Of a stretch of DNA of 64,000 bases, positions 11,046 through 21,542 are shown one piece after another. Origin of the DNA: Salminus brasiliensis (Eukaryota; Chordata; Actinopteri; Characiformes; Bryconidae); contig NC_132898.1 of the NCBI RefSeq assembly GCF_030463535.1, positions 25,305,662 through 25,369,661 on the forward strand, read 5' to 3'. The notes beneath the pieces were generated by a model. It saw nothing but the letters and a program-made list of their open reading frames with translations, was not told the origin of the DNA and did not search any database. Every line of letters starts with the position of its first letter. Within the stretch, counting starts at the first letter, position 1. Made by a program: the position numbers and the translations under genes.

Positions 11046-14000
11046 TTAGGTCAACGTTTCCCCTTTCGTAACCTTGAAGAGAAAAAGAGAAAGAAGGGCA
11101 GGCAGTGAGTTGAGTGCGACATTTTGTGTGAACTACAAACCACTGTATTTCAGAGCTACATTCAACCTAAAGCTTGTGTGTAGCAAGTAAACACTACAAT
11201 TATTAACTAGTTTTCCTTTAGAAAAAGACCACCTAGACCCTTAGAGCAGTCATGACAGCTTCATGTATAATAGGTCAGTTATGGTCACAGTGCAGAGGTT
11301 ATGATGTTAAGCCTATATACAAAAGCTGGGGCTGAAGAAGGAATCACTGATCAATGCAATCTGCCTGCACGTAAGCATCACTTAAACCTTTACAGATGTT
11401 AAATGGACACTCTAGCCAAAAAGAAAGATTTAACCATTGATCCCTCTGTTGAAAACATCCTTCAATACCTCCTACAGTGATGCTGTAGCATCTCCAAACT
11501 GGGTCTTACTGCTTTAAAACTAAGAAACTCCCTTTCTGATGATCTTTTTGAAGATGGAAGGAGCTTTTTTAACGTGACGTTTGCTCGTTTCTTTTCTTTA
11601 GCTAAATATTTAGCACTTACCAGATGAGCTTGTTAACCACCACATTCAGTTTCATTCTGAGCTGTAACACTATGGTCCAACTCACCAATTTCCTGCTTCG
11701 AGGTTACAGCTGTACCACTAATGCACAATGCATACTTGCAAAATGTCCTTCCTATGACATATGCATAACATCCCCCTGCCAATAATGCACTAATGATACC
11801 TGTGTGGAGTTCTGTATCTAATTAAAAAGATAATTTAGCTTATATCTACCCAACTATCCAACCTCTTAAGCTTGTTTTGTTACCATGCATTTAGGACAGT
11901 TCCTGTTTCAGACGGGGCTGCCCTGCATTGTAATATGGGAGAGGCTAGACAGCTGTAGGCTAAATATTCAAAAGTACTCTATGTAAAAGCACTGTTTTTT
12001 GTGACATCCTAAAGCATTACATTTAAAACAGGCTGGATTTGCAGCCTAGTTTGCTTATATGGATTCCAGGTACTTTCCAGGAAAATATCGGAGCACCAAT
12101 CGTCACAGCTCCACAGCCAATGGGGGCTTTGTGACCTAATTGAACCCACACAGATGAACCAAGGCTCTGCGGAACAGTGCATGACGCTGGTAAAGGGCTT
12201 TTTCACACCACTTATGCACTTACTCTGGCTTCAATGTACTCAATCCTCCTCTCCAGGGCGGTCAGCTTCTCATTCAGGGTGGCTAAGCGGGACCTGCAGG
12301 ACATATCTGGTGAAGAAAGCAGGAAGACATTTAGAAAGTCAATCTTAGGTTTTCCATTTCTCACAAACATAGTTTAGCTACCTTTTTAAGGCAGCAAGGA
12401 AGGCTTCCTACTTTCTCTAGTGCTCTATGATGGAAGTATAACGTTTCCTACACTGGTTAAATGTAGCTTTTAAGCATTTATGAAATTACTATTATAATAC
12501 ATGAAACAACTTTAATATAGCATTGAGAAATACACCTGCCCCCCTACCTCTCTCCAAGATGTCTAATCTGCTGTAAACTAGATGGCACTATACTTTTTCT
12601 GTTCAGATCCTTTAACCTTAAGTGTCAGCCAAAGTCCATCCATTTACTCATTCATTCATCTTCTTATCTCCTTCTGCCTGGTCACAGTTGTCCTGGGTCC
12701 AGAGCCTACCTGGAAACATTGGGCACCAGACAGGAATATCCCCTGGACAGGACACCAGTCCATGGCAGGGTACCTCACACACCCACTCACTCACTTACGC
12801 ACACTTAGGGCCAATTTAGCATAGCCAGTCCATCTACCATATGTATTTTTGCAAGGTAGGAGGACACTGGAGTACTAGGAGAAAACCCACACGAACACAG
12901 GGAGCACAAACTCCTGTCAGACAGCGACCGGAGCGATGTGGATGTCCAATCTAGCATTCTGACAATATCAGCCTGATGCTGATGCCATTATCATCTTGTC
13001 AATGACTAAAAAATAAAAATATAGACACGAGTTTTGTGCGAAACTGGGCCCTATTCACTAAACAGTGCACTACTTTGGGGTTCTGCCAATTTGTAATGGT
13101 GACTGAGAATGAGCTGCAGTTTAAGTGCACTATAACAATCCCACAATGCACCACAATAAATAGTGCACAAACAATGAACCCTAGCTGATCAGGAACACAC
13201 TTCATCACATTTCTTGGTTTGAAGATCCGTCTGCAGCTTCTCTGAGGAAGACGGACATTCAGGCAGTGTTTATGACCGTAATCAGGTCTCCGAAATCGCT
13301 GACTACCTTGTTGTCTTCCCTATAAAGTGCTTAGCATGTAGGGGACACTACTGAATAGGGCACAACATAGGTACTTGTACTGTTCACAGTTGTTTGGAGA
13401 TAAAATATGTATTTTCATCAATCAAACCCTTAGTAACTAGTACAAAATCGATCAAACTTTTGATCACTTGATCACTAAACCTGAAAATGTATCGGATCGT
13501 CACACCCCCACAAACTACAGTCAGTCACACTGAGCTGCACCCTGGAAAAACAGGAAGCAGTTAGACAGAGCTGTCTATCTATACTATAAAGGCTCAACGA
13601 GGAATCTTCAGCTTTAGAAAAACTGCTGTAAGATTTAAGACTAAGATTTACAGTCCATCACAACCCAAAACCGTGTAGCTAAATATCTTACAATAGCTGC
13701 CCTCCGCTTTGTTTACGCTGTCTGTCAACTTGGCTTAGGTTGTCTAGCGCTAGCTAGCTGCCTAGCTAACACCACCAAGCTGAACTGGGCGACGACTTGT
13801 CCTGTAAAGAAAACGTGTACGTTCACTCTCCACCGCCGCTGTTATGCATTAAATAGAGACACGGAAAAGCTGCAAACACATCTAGACTTCTGAATGAATC
13901 GAGAACATCAAGAACATCTCACCTAAAACCAGCGTTACTTTATCAGCCACTCCTCGTATGCTAACAGAGCTAGCTAGCTAGCTAGCACTACGGCTATACC

Positions 14001-14170
14001 AGCAGACGGGCGTTTGAACGCCTCGCAAGCTCCAGATTTTCAGTAAACTCACCGAACGAGTTGAGGAAATCGGCTATTTTCTTGATGCTGCTGGTAATAA
14101 CCTCGATGTATTCGCGATTTGCCCAATCCTGGTGAATTTCTCTCTGGACTGGATCCTCCTGTCCGGCCAT
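11046..14170 (-). CDS. brk1: BRICK1 / HSPC300, WAVE regulatory complex subunit
   Basis: Smallest subunit of the five-part WAVE (SCAR) complex, which switches on Arp2/3-driven actin branching at the cell edge. Three coding exons: 14170-14053 (118 nt, ends GT G|GTGAGT-like), 12306-12224 (83 nt, CAG|ATATGTCC to AGA|GTAAGT) and 11072-11046 (27 nt, AAG|GTTACG, stop TAA). Phases 1 then 0 join cleanly to 75 codons, exactly the vertebrate length. The start is fixed by [20 protein letters not shown], and the tail reads VTKGETLT. Apart from short ends, the protein is one long amphipathic helix (about 10-70) that packs in the complex's coiled-coil trimer. I recognise it as almost identical to the human protein, so no shift or loss is suspected. 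Exon 3 encodes only eight residues and would be missed by open-frame scans. It shares a head-to-head promoter interval with the C3orf62 homologue. Confidence 0.97.
12640..12955 (+). repeat. Dispersed teleost repeat in brk1 intron 1
   Basis: Carries a text block I know from many fish genomes: GGACAGGACACCAGTCCATG, later GGGCCAATTTAGCATAGCCA, then GAGAAAACCCACACGAACAC. It probably derives from the 3' part of a retrotransposon, but I cannot name the family. The overlapping open frames are not genes. Confidence 0.65.
13047..13361. repeat. MITE with GCCCTATTCA inverted ends
   Basis: About 315 bp bounded by GCCCTATTCACTAAACAGTG on the left and its imperfect inverted partner (ending GAATAGGGC) on the right. 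The internal text 'cactata...tagtgcac' is typical of short fish hAT or Harbinger-type MITEs. It lies within brk1 intron 1 and has no coding capacity. Confidence 0.6.
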
Positions 14171-14269
14171 TTTGATCTACAGATGCTGCTGCGTTTGTTG
14201 TAGTTGCTCAGCGGCGCCGCCTGCAGTCAAGAATGAGGGAAACGGTGTCATTCGGGACAGTCTATGATC

Positions 14270-14301
<32 letters not shown>

Positions 14302-15299
14302 CCTAAAAATACAGCAGCTTTTCACGATAAAACTGCTAAAAGTAAATTTTAGATGCCTGTAATAATGGCAAATTTTACATACTAGTAAAAGTCTATTAAT
14401 ACTACTATGAATAAAATAAAATAAAAAATACTAGCATATTAATTTTTAACATAAATATGTAAATTAGGTGTTTTAAATTAGCTAGGCTAACCTCACGTAT
14501 TTTTTTAAACGAAAATAATTTCAGTGTACTGTAGCTATAACTAGCTAACGGTTTTACCGTTAACTTAGCTATAGCTAGCTAACTAGCCTAGTTATCTATC
14601 TTTCCAATGGCCCTCTGTGGTAAGTTACCACAGACAACTGCACAGTGTTAACAGGTTGTGGTAAGTAAGTGTACATTTTAATGACTTAGATTATTGCTAT
14701 TACAGTCTGTGTTCAGTCCAGGTCCAGCTAATGCAGGATCACTGATGATAAGGTTAGCTTAGCATAGACAAACGTCATAGCTATCTAGCTTATATGTATT
14801 AATACAATGTATGAAGCGCCAGCTTGATGCTCTGCTGAAGAAAAGCCCAGCCTGGCCAGACCAGGATTTCAGGTGGTCTGAAATGCTCTTCGATGGTCAA
14901 ATTTGTTGGTATTTGATGGTTTTGTTAATCCACCAGCATGGCCATACTGGTAAACCAGTATGGAGATGCTGCCATACTGGTAAACCAGTATGACTAAGCT
15001 ATATAGCTAGATGCCCATCATGATGGTTTACCAGTATGAGCAGGTTGACCAGCATGACCAGATTGTTGATGGACCAGCTAATTCATCAAACTCATCAACA
15101 CATAAGAGCTAAGCTGGTTAACCAACCAAGAAAAAGCTGGTCCTAAGCTGAATATTTCAACAGGTGGGTCACCAGACAAGCATCAAGTTTAGTACAAATT
15201 CACAGAATAACCACAAGAGACCAAACACAGCATTTTTTTCATTGTTAGTTAGTGTTTTCATAACTAAAGATTGTTGTTGACATCTTGATGGCTAGATTA
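14171..15299. promoter_or_regulatory. Shared upstream interval of brk1 and the C3orf62 homologue
   Basis: The two genes start on opposite strands with 1129 bp between their ATGs. The brk1-proximal part (14171-14230) is GC-richer (GCGGCGCCGCC near 14211-14221), as in a housekeeping promoter. Inside the interval lie an (AAT)n microsatellite at 14268-14300 and a palindromic MITE at about 14805-15165. No TATA box was identified with confidence. Confidence 0.5.
14805..15165. repeat. Palindromic MITE with CCAGTATGG hairpins
   Basis: Rich in the paired words ACCAGTATGG and CCATACTGGT. The 22-bp palindrome made of those two words with AA between them occurs at about 14940-14961, with a second near-identical one at about 14972-14991. 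The outer parts carry GCCTGGCCAGACCAGG-type and AAAAAGCTGGTCCTAAGCTG inverted text. This is the organisation of a well-known class of fold-back MITEs in fish. It sits immediately upstream of the C3orf62 homologue. Confidence 0.65.
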
Positions 15300-16260
15300 A
15301 TGTCAGCCCAGCTGAGACAGTGTAGGAAAGGCCTTGTGGCAGCCTTGGACCAGGCAACTCAAGATACTCCTGAGGATGAATACTGCTCACCTGCTTCACC
15401 CAGCATCTCCGAACCTGTTATTTATGTCTCACCTCAATTCCTTAATGGCCATCCTAATATCCTTCATGACTGCAGCCTTGGCCTGATGTCCTATAATGTG
15501 ATGTTTAGACACTCAGACAGAGCTGATTGCAGGTGTACAGGGTGGGTATACTTTAATAACTTTAATTATAGTATATGCTCTGTTTGTCTTCAACATGTCT
15601 TAACACCGCCAATCATTATCCATGCACTCTGTGGCTTAGGCAGGGATCGAGACAGAAGTCTGAAGCTGATGTGTCACAGGATTGGCCTGGAGTGCTTGGT
15701 TAGTATGATCTCTGTACAAAATAATTCGCTGATACTGCATAATTAGTAGGTGATAAATACTTTGTTAATACCAAATTATTAGTTATTAGTTGAATAATTA
15801 GTAGATTCTAAGAAATTAATATGTACTAATAGAATAAGGCTGGGGTTCAAGAGGTCAAGACTATATTGTATTTAGTTTCAAAAGTTTGACTTCTACAAAG
15901 TTAAGATTCACTAAACAAGGCCAGGGATTTATGGAGGTCAGGAATGATGTTCTGCTGCAGTTTTGTTATTCTCCCTATTCTTGTTTGTTTCCTGAAGAGA
16001 CCTCCAGCATGCAGACTTTGGAGGAGCTTGTAGCAAAGCTGGAGTTTGAGAATGAGCTGAACCGAGTATGCAGCAAGCTTAGACCGACCATGGACACAGA
16101 GTCGCCACCAACGCTTGGCAGGGGTCACAGCACAGGAAGTGCAGACAGCGGAGTAGAGGAAGTTGATGGCGAAGGAGACGCTGAGGGTGAGGAAGATGAG
16201 CACACTGGCCTGCTGGACACGGTTTTGGAGATGGAGCAAGACTATGATCTCCACTACTAG
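15300..16260 (+). CDS. C3orf62 homologue (uncharacterised protein)
   Basis: Three coding exons: 15300-15541 (ends ACAGG|GTGGGT), 15640-15698 (GGCTTAG|GCAGGG to CTTG|GTTAGT) and 15998-16260 (CTGAAG|AGACC, stop TAG). Phases 2 and 1 join into 187 codons without a stop. Two blocks match human C3orf62: the N-terminus MSAQLRQCRKGLVAALDQA (1-19), and a C-terminal helix TLEELVAKLEFENELNRVC (107-125) followed at the very end by TVLEMEQDYDL. The middle is low-complexity and Ser/Pro-rich, and the region before the last motif is strongly acidic. It is shorter than the human protein (about 267 residues). Its function is unknown to me; the helical block suggests a protein-binding module. An alternative in-frame ATG lies at 15288, but the start at 15300 fits the human alignment better. 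A polyadenylation signal follows at 16339. Confidence 0.85.
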
Positions 16261-16338
16261 TTACACAGGGGTCAGGGTTATTTCCCTTGTGTAGAGCGTA
16301 TGAGAAATGGACTTTAGGCTCTCATTCAGTCATAAAAC

Positions 16339-16344
16339 AATAAA
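16339..16344 (+). terminator. Candidate polyadenylation signal of the C3orf62 homologue
   Basis: AATAAA 79 bp after the stop codon. Further copies at 16678-16683 and 16735-16740 could give longer 3' UTRs. Confidence 0.55.
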
Positions 16345-18029
16345 TAGCCTTTTTAATATAATAGACAAACCACATGTGACTGAAAACCACAAATACACAT
16401 ACACATTTTCCATTAGTCATAAATGAAAATGGTCACATGTTTACCCACAAGGATTTAGTCTGCCATTAGTCTCATCTTCTACCACCTTCAAGCGTGACTC
16501 AGGCTGTGTGCATTACTAACACTGTAAAAACACTGCTCTGCCTAACTGCATGTTTATTTAATCCGATTTTTAAAGAAGCTTATAGAGAAAGAAATATATA
16601 TTTGATATCCTTTTTTAAACTCATAATTTATACTTAGTTGTACATACTGTGTACATAACTGTACATACACATGCACTAATAAATCCATCTATAAACTGTA
16701 CACAACGTATGAAACTTGTAATTGCCACATTTTAAATAAACAAAATCAAGGATCTGTGTGCAATGCTGGAGACCTATGACACAGTGGTACCTTTGCCAGT
16801 CTATTATGTAAATCGTGACATATGCTATGCATGAACTAGCTGATCAAGAATAGCAATGCGAGGCTGGCCTCGAGGGAGGCTTTGAATGTTCTGAACATAT
16901 TCTGAGTCTGCAGTTAAAACAGCTGATGCAACATGCAAGCCTGACCAGCTTGTCTCAGTAACTAATCTTTTACCTTTATTTTGGCACTTACTGGTTATCA
17001 AGATTAAGCTTTTCAATAGCATCTTATCTTTACTTGTAAGTAATATTACAACACACACAGCACAAAGACACTGCTGTCAGGCATGCAGTGTCAGGACTTA
17101 TGTAAGTAACTGGATAAGCTGCTGTAAAATTTTGACATGGTATAAAGCAATATATATATATATATATATATTATGTAATATAATCTAATATAATATAAAT
17201 AAACATATATATAGCAGTTCTATTGTAGTTCTACTGCTAACTCTACAGTTCTACTGCTCCATAGCTCAATGCTAGAGGGCTTTGCACCTAGTCCAGACCT
17301 GTCATCAGGCATGGTGACGATAGGTTTATGTTGATCTGCTCCAGAGAGTCCTATTCTGTTGGCATTTGCACATCTGTAGAGTTACTTAAAATAGCTGAAT
17401 GCTAATTAGAAGGGGTGTTCACAAACATTTGGACATTCAGTGCATATATGTACACACAGTATGTGCTAATGTCTTATATGTGTTATGCATATAGTATATG
17501 TATGCCACAATACCCATATTTTATCTTTAAACATACTATGGTTTAAAATGAGCAATGCACACACTCTACTACCCCACAGGGAGACACACACAGCTAGCAG
17601 TGTGAGTGTGTGCTGTTTAGTAATAGATCTGTCACAGGATTGGATCAGATTCATTCTCTTTTCCCTCAGATATCCCATCCAGCATTTTATGCTGATATCG
17701 GCCCAGTGCTATACCCATTATTAGCAATATGCTATCTCTGCATGGAAGAGGTCACCAAGCCTTTTCTTAAACCTAATCTTAAGTCAACCTGATCCTTTCA
17801 GTTAGAACGGCACCTGTAACACAGCAGCAAATGAGGGAAAAGTGAACCTTTGTGGTTTGCTTTAAACGCTCTCCCTTTTTTGACACACCAACCATCTCTT
17901 GTCAAGGTAAAGAAAAAAAGGAGAACAGTTTTTTCACTCTGGAATGTTTATTTGGTTTTAGACAGCTGGACGGTAGAGCTGAGCTCTGCTGGACGTGGCT
18001 AAATTACCCCTATTAGCAACAGGCATTTA
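16345..18029. other. Spacer between convergent genes
   Basis: Lies between the 3' ends of the C3orf62 homologue (+) and gpx1 (-). It holds alternative polyadenylation signals, an (AT)n run at about 17152-17172 and a MITE family A piece (17247-17446). The rest is unique sequence without gene signs. Confidence 0.5.
17247..17446 (-). repeat. MITE family A fragment
   Basis: Carries GCTCCATAGCTCAATGCTAG, then CCAGAGAGTCCTATTCTGTT, and ends ACAAACATTTGGACATTCAG, the outer end of the family. The other half of the element is missing. Confidence 0.75.
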
Positions 18030-18085
18030 CATTTTCATCAGACACCCCCCTCATTGCGGATTTCAAGAGGTGCCTTCATTGAGTA
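18030..18085 (-). promoter_or_regulatory. SECIS element candidate in the gpx1 3' UTR
   Basis: On the minus strand, downstream of the gpx1 stop, the expected core occurs in order: ATGA (18079-18076), twelve bases later an AAA apical motif after a GGCACC-containing stem strand, then GGTGTC pairing back with GGCACC (one G-U), then TGAT (18040-18037). ATGA/TGAT form the non-Watson-Crick quartet bound by SBP2. The spacing of about 12 nt from quartet to AA is typical. This element tells the ribosome to read the UGA at 19552-19550 as selenocysteine. It lies 165-215 nt past the stop codon. Confidence 0.8.
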
Positions 18086-18244
18086 AACAGTCTGAGAAAC
18101 AGTTGCACTCTAGCCAAGTCAGCAAAGTCAGCCGCAATTAAACTGCCCACAGAGGTGGTGGCCACAAGTGATAGGACAGGGGTAGATGTTTACTGCCCCT
18201 ATCTCTAGCCCACACACCTCCAGCAGGCCCAGTGACAGGCCAGT

Positions 18245-19669
18245 TTACTTTGCTTTCTTCAGGAGCTCCTTGATGTCGGCTTCAATGTCGCTGGTCAGGA
18301 AGTTCCTGCTGTAGCGTTTGAACGGCTCGCCATCTGGACAGATCAGGAACTTCTCAAAATTCCACGAGACGTCGTTCCTGCAGACCGGGCTCCAGATAAT
18401 GAACTTGGGGTCTGTCATCAAGGCCATGGCGTTGTCACTGGGGAAAGGAAGCTTCTCTTTCAGGAACACAAAAAGGGGATGGGCGTCCTTTCCGTTCACC
18501 TCAACCTTCTCCAGCAGTTGGAAGCGGGGCTCGAAGCCATTCCCTGGACGCACATACTTCAGGCAATTGAGGATTTCTTCGTTCTTGCCATTCTCCTGGT
18601 TGAGGCAAATGAAACAAGAGCATTGAGCATTCTCGCAACTCAGTAGGCTGTTATTCCAAAACCTCAGTGACCTAAGCACCCATTACAGAATGCCCAGGAG
18701 CCCTCATTATCAAGTTACACACAGTCATGATGATGAAACCAACAGTCAGTGTGCAGGTCTACCACCTTTATATTTACCAGCACAGGAGCGTCCAGTCCTA
18801 TTCCAGCACCTTGTACTTCAACAGTGTAGGACAGGGGTTTTCATTCTCATCACAGAGGGCTGCTTTCTAGCCCTGGGGCTGGTAGTGTCAATACTATGCC
18901 AATATTTTCTTTTCTTTCATGAGCCATGCTTTTTTCAGTATTGCCTGCCTTTGTTTAACCGTTCAACCGTTCAGTAGTACAACTGGTCTCATTCATTATT
19001 CAGACACTATTCGGAACTATAAGACTATATGAATTATAAAAATACATATTCTGAATTATCAGATGCTTTCTGAATGATCAAACATTTTTGCAATAATTAA
19101 ACACCTTCCGAATTATCAGGCATTTTCGGAATAATGAGACTTTTCCTAAAGGAGCATACATTTTTGGAATAATCAGACATTAATTTTCTAAATTATTAGA
19201 CATTTTTTGAATGATCAGAAGCTTTCTGAATTCTTAGATCATTTCTAAATTATTAAACACCTTCAGAATTATACATAATATTATAAAAATAATAATCAGG
19301 CACTTTCTGAATTATTAGGCATTTTATATTCTGAATTTTCAGATCTGACAATGCTTCCAAAATTCAGACTCTCACAAGAACCCTTCCGACCACTGGGAAC
19401 TGGGAAGTTCACAGGCATGTAAGCAAAGTCTAAAGTGGACCCACCTGGTGGCCGAACTGGTTGCAGGGCACTCCCAGCACCACGAGCCCCTTGTCCGAGT
19501 AGTTGGCATGGAGCTCGTTCATCTGAGTGTAGTCCCTGACCGTCGTGCCTCAGAGAGACGCCACATTTTCAATTAGTACAACTTTACCTTTGAGCGAGGA
19601 AAAGTAGAAAAGGTCTCCAGACAGGAGTCTGGCTGACAGGTCGTAAAACTTTTTGATATTCCCGGCCAT
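18245..19669 (-). CDS. gpx1: Glutathione peroxidase 1 (selenoprotein)
   Basis: Cytosolic enzyme that reduces hydrogen peroxide and small organic peroxides with glutathione. Two coding exons: 19669-19445 (75 codons, CAG|GTGGGT) and 18595-18245 (116 codons plus TAA, CAG|GAGAAT), phase 0, 191 residues. The start [18 protein letters not shown] fits fish GPX1. The codon at 19552-19550 is TGA, in the context [16 protein letters not shown], so residue 40 is selenocysteine and not a stop. The rest of the catalytic tetrad is intact: Gln75 (FGHQ), Trp153 and Asn154 (SWNFEKF). An automatic annotation is likely to cut or split this gene at the TGA. A SECIS candidate follows in the 3' UTR. The intron (18596-19444) carries a degenerate AT-rich tandem repeat. 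The gene is head to head with tex264 and has a long minisatellite just upstream. It belongs to the tetrameric GPX1/2 group; the paralogue number (gpx1a or b) cannot be decided here. Confidence 0.97.
18995..19360. repeat. Degenerate AT-rich tandem repeat in the gpx1 intron
   Basis: About 14 diverged units of roughly 22-26 bp built on 'tctgaattatcagacatttt' (variants: GGAATAATCAGACATT, GAATGATCAGAAGCTTTCT). No coding role seen. Confidence 0.75.
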
Positions 19670-19811
19670 GCTGACGGAGAGCTAAGCGCGAAAATGCGCA
19701 GAGTGGAACGCTTCCTTCTTTTCTACCTCAGGTTCAGACTGAAGTCACGGGGCGGAGCTTCACACAGGAACTGCAGCGGCACTGTCCAGAGACACACGTT
19801 TCTCTATTAGA
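19670..19811 (-). promoter_or_regulatory. gpx1 promoter-proximal region
   Basis: The 142 bp between the gpx1 ATG and the minisatellite. On the minus strand it contains a GC box (CTCCGCCCC, with the GGGGCGG core at 19749-19755 on the plus strand) and TTTTCGCGC close to the ATG, which resembles an E2F-type site. No TATA box seen. The 5' UTR must lie wholly or partly here, so the repeat array is at or immediately upstream of the start of transcription. Confidence 0.5.
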
Positions 19812-21122
19812 AACACCCAACACTGTTATACCACCCAACACTGTAATAACACCCAACACTGTAATACCACCCAACACTGTAATACCACCCCAACACTGTA
19901 ATACCACCCCAACACTGTAATACCACCCCAACACTGTAATAACACCCAACACTGTAATACCACCCAACACTGTAATACCACCCCAACACTGTAATAACAC
20001 CCCAACACTGTAATAACACCCAACACTGTAATAACACCCCACACTGTAATAACACCCAACACTGTAATACCACCCAACACTGTAATACCACCCCAACACT
20101 GTAATAACACCCCAACACTGTAATAACACCCAACACTGTAATAACACCCAACACTGTAATACCACCCCAACACTGTAATAACACCCAACACTGTAATACC
20201 ACCCAACACTGTAATACCACCCCAACACTGTAATACCACCCAACACTGTAATAACACCCAACACTGTAATACCATCCCAACACTGTAATAACACCCAACA
20301 CTGTAATACCACCCCAACACTGTAATACCACCCAACACTGTAATACCACCCAACACTGTAATACCACCCCAACACTGTAATACCACCCAACACTGTAATA
20401 CCACCCCAACACTGTAATAACACCCAACACTGTAATACCAACCAACACTGTAATAACACCCCAACACTGTAATAACACCCAACACTGTAATACCACCCAA
20501 CACTGTAATACCACCCCAACACTGTAATACCACCCCAACACTGTAATACCACCCAACACTGTAATACCACCCCAACACTGTAATACCACCCAACACTGTA
20601 ATACCACCCCAACACTGTAATACCACCCCAACACTGTAATACCACCCAACACTGTAATACCACCCCAACACTGTAATAACACCCAACACTGTAATACCAC
20701 CCAACACTGTAATAACACCCAACACTGTAATACCACCCCAACACTGTAATACCACCCAACACTGTAATAACACCCAACACTGTAATACCACCCCAACACT
20801 GTAATACCACCCCAACACTGTAATACCACCCAACACTGTAATAACACCCAACACTGTAATACCACTCAACACTGTAATACCACCCCAACACTGTAATACC
20901 ACCCAACACTGTAATACCACCCAACACTGTAATAACACCCAACACTGTAATACCACCCCAACACTGTAATAACACCCAACACTGTAATAACACCCAACAC
21001 TGTAATACCACCCCAACACTGTAATACCACCCAACACTGTAATAACACCCAACACTGTAATACCACCCCAACACTGTAATACCACCCCAACACTGTAATA
21101 CCACCCCAACACTGTAATAACA
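19812..21122. repeat. 18/19-bp minisatellite upstream of gpx1, about 70 units
   Basis: A continuous 1.3-kb array of ACCACCCCAACACTGTAAT (19 bp) and its 18-bp form with one C fewer. A second variable site makes units begin ACCACC or AACACC. Units are otherwise nearly identical (rare changes: GTTAT near 19825, ATCCC near 20275, ACTCAAC near 20865), so the array is young or homogenised. The minus strand lacks stop codons in all three frames of the unit, so three very long overlapping open frames (352-463 codons) appear. They read as YYSVGW, LQCWVV and ITVLGG repeats and are artefacts, not genes. It fills about half of the gpx1/tex264 intergenic space. Confidence 0.97.
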
Positions 21123-21394
21123 CACAGATATGTCATATAATTATGCACCTAATACATGATCTTGACCATTAATATAGTAATCTAATGCTTATTACATGAT
21201 TTCGAATTTATTACAGTTTCAGTCGATTATATTTTATTAATAAAGAGCTTTATTACATTATTGGTTTTGGTAATACTTCTGAGATGGTTGAGTGATTTTT
21301 TTTTTAAGTTTGGGATTATTACACACACACATGAAAATGATTAAAAGTCAGTGTAAAAATATTGTGAAGAGAAAGTGTCACATTCATTCATCTC

Positions 21395-21396
<2 letters not shown>

Positions 21397-21442
<46 letters not shown>

Positions 21443-21486
21443 CTAAGCTGCCTGTGCCATCTGTTTTTGACGTGTTTAATTGCTGT

Positions 21487-21540
<54 letters not shown>
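21397..21540. repeat. (TA)n(GA)n and (CA)n microsatellites
   Basis: A TA run joined directly to a GA run (21397-21442), and a CA run of about 50 bp (21489-21540). The open frame across both is a by-product. Confidence 0.95.

Positions 21541-21542
<2 letters not shown>

Noticed and set aside
18318-18626. 102-codon plus-strand open frame
   Set aside because: Antisense shadow of gpx1 exon 2.
19550-19552. Premature stop making gpx1 a pseudogene
   Set aside because: The TGA sits at the conserved selenocysteine position and a SECIS candidate is present downstream.
19734-21148. Open frames of 463, 352, 440 and 85 codons on the minus strand
   Set aside because: They are translations of the 18/19-bp minisatellite in its three frames, with no domain, codon bias or splice evidence.
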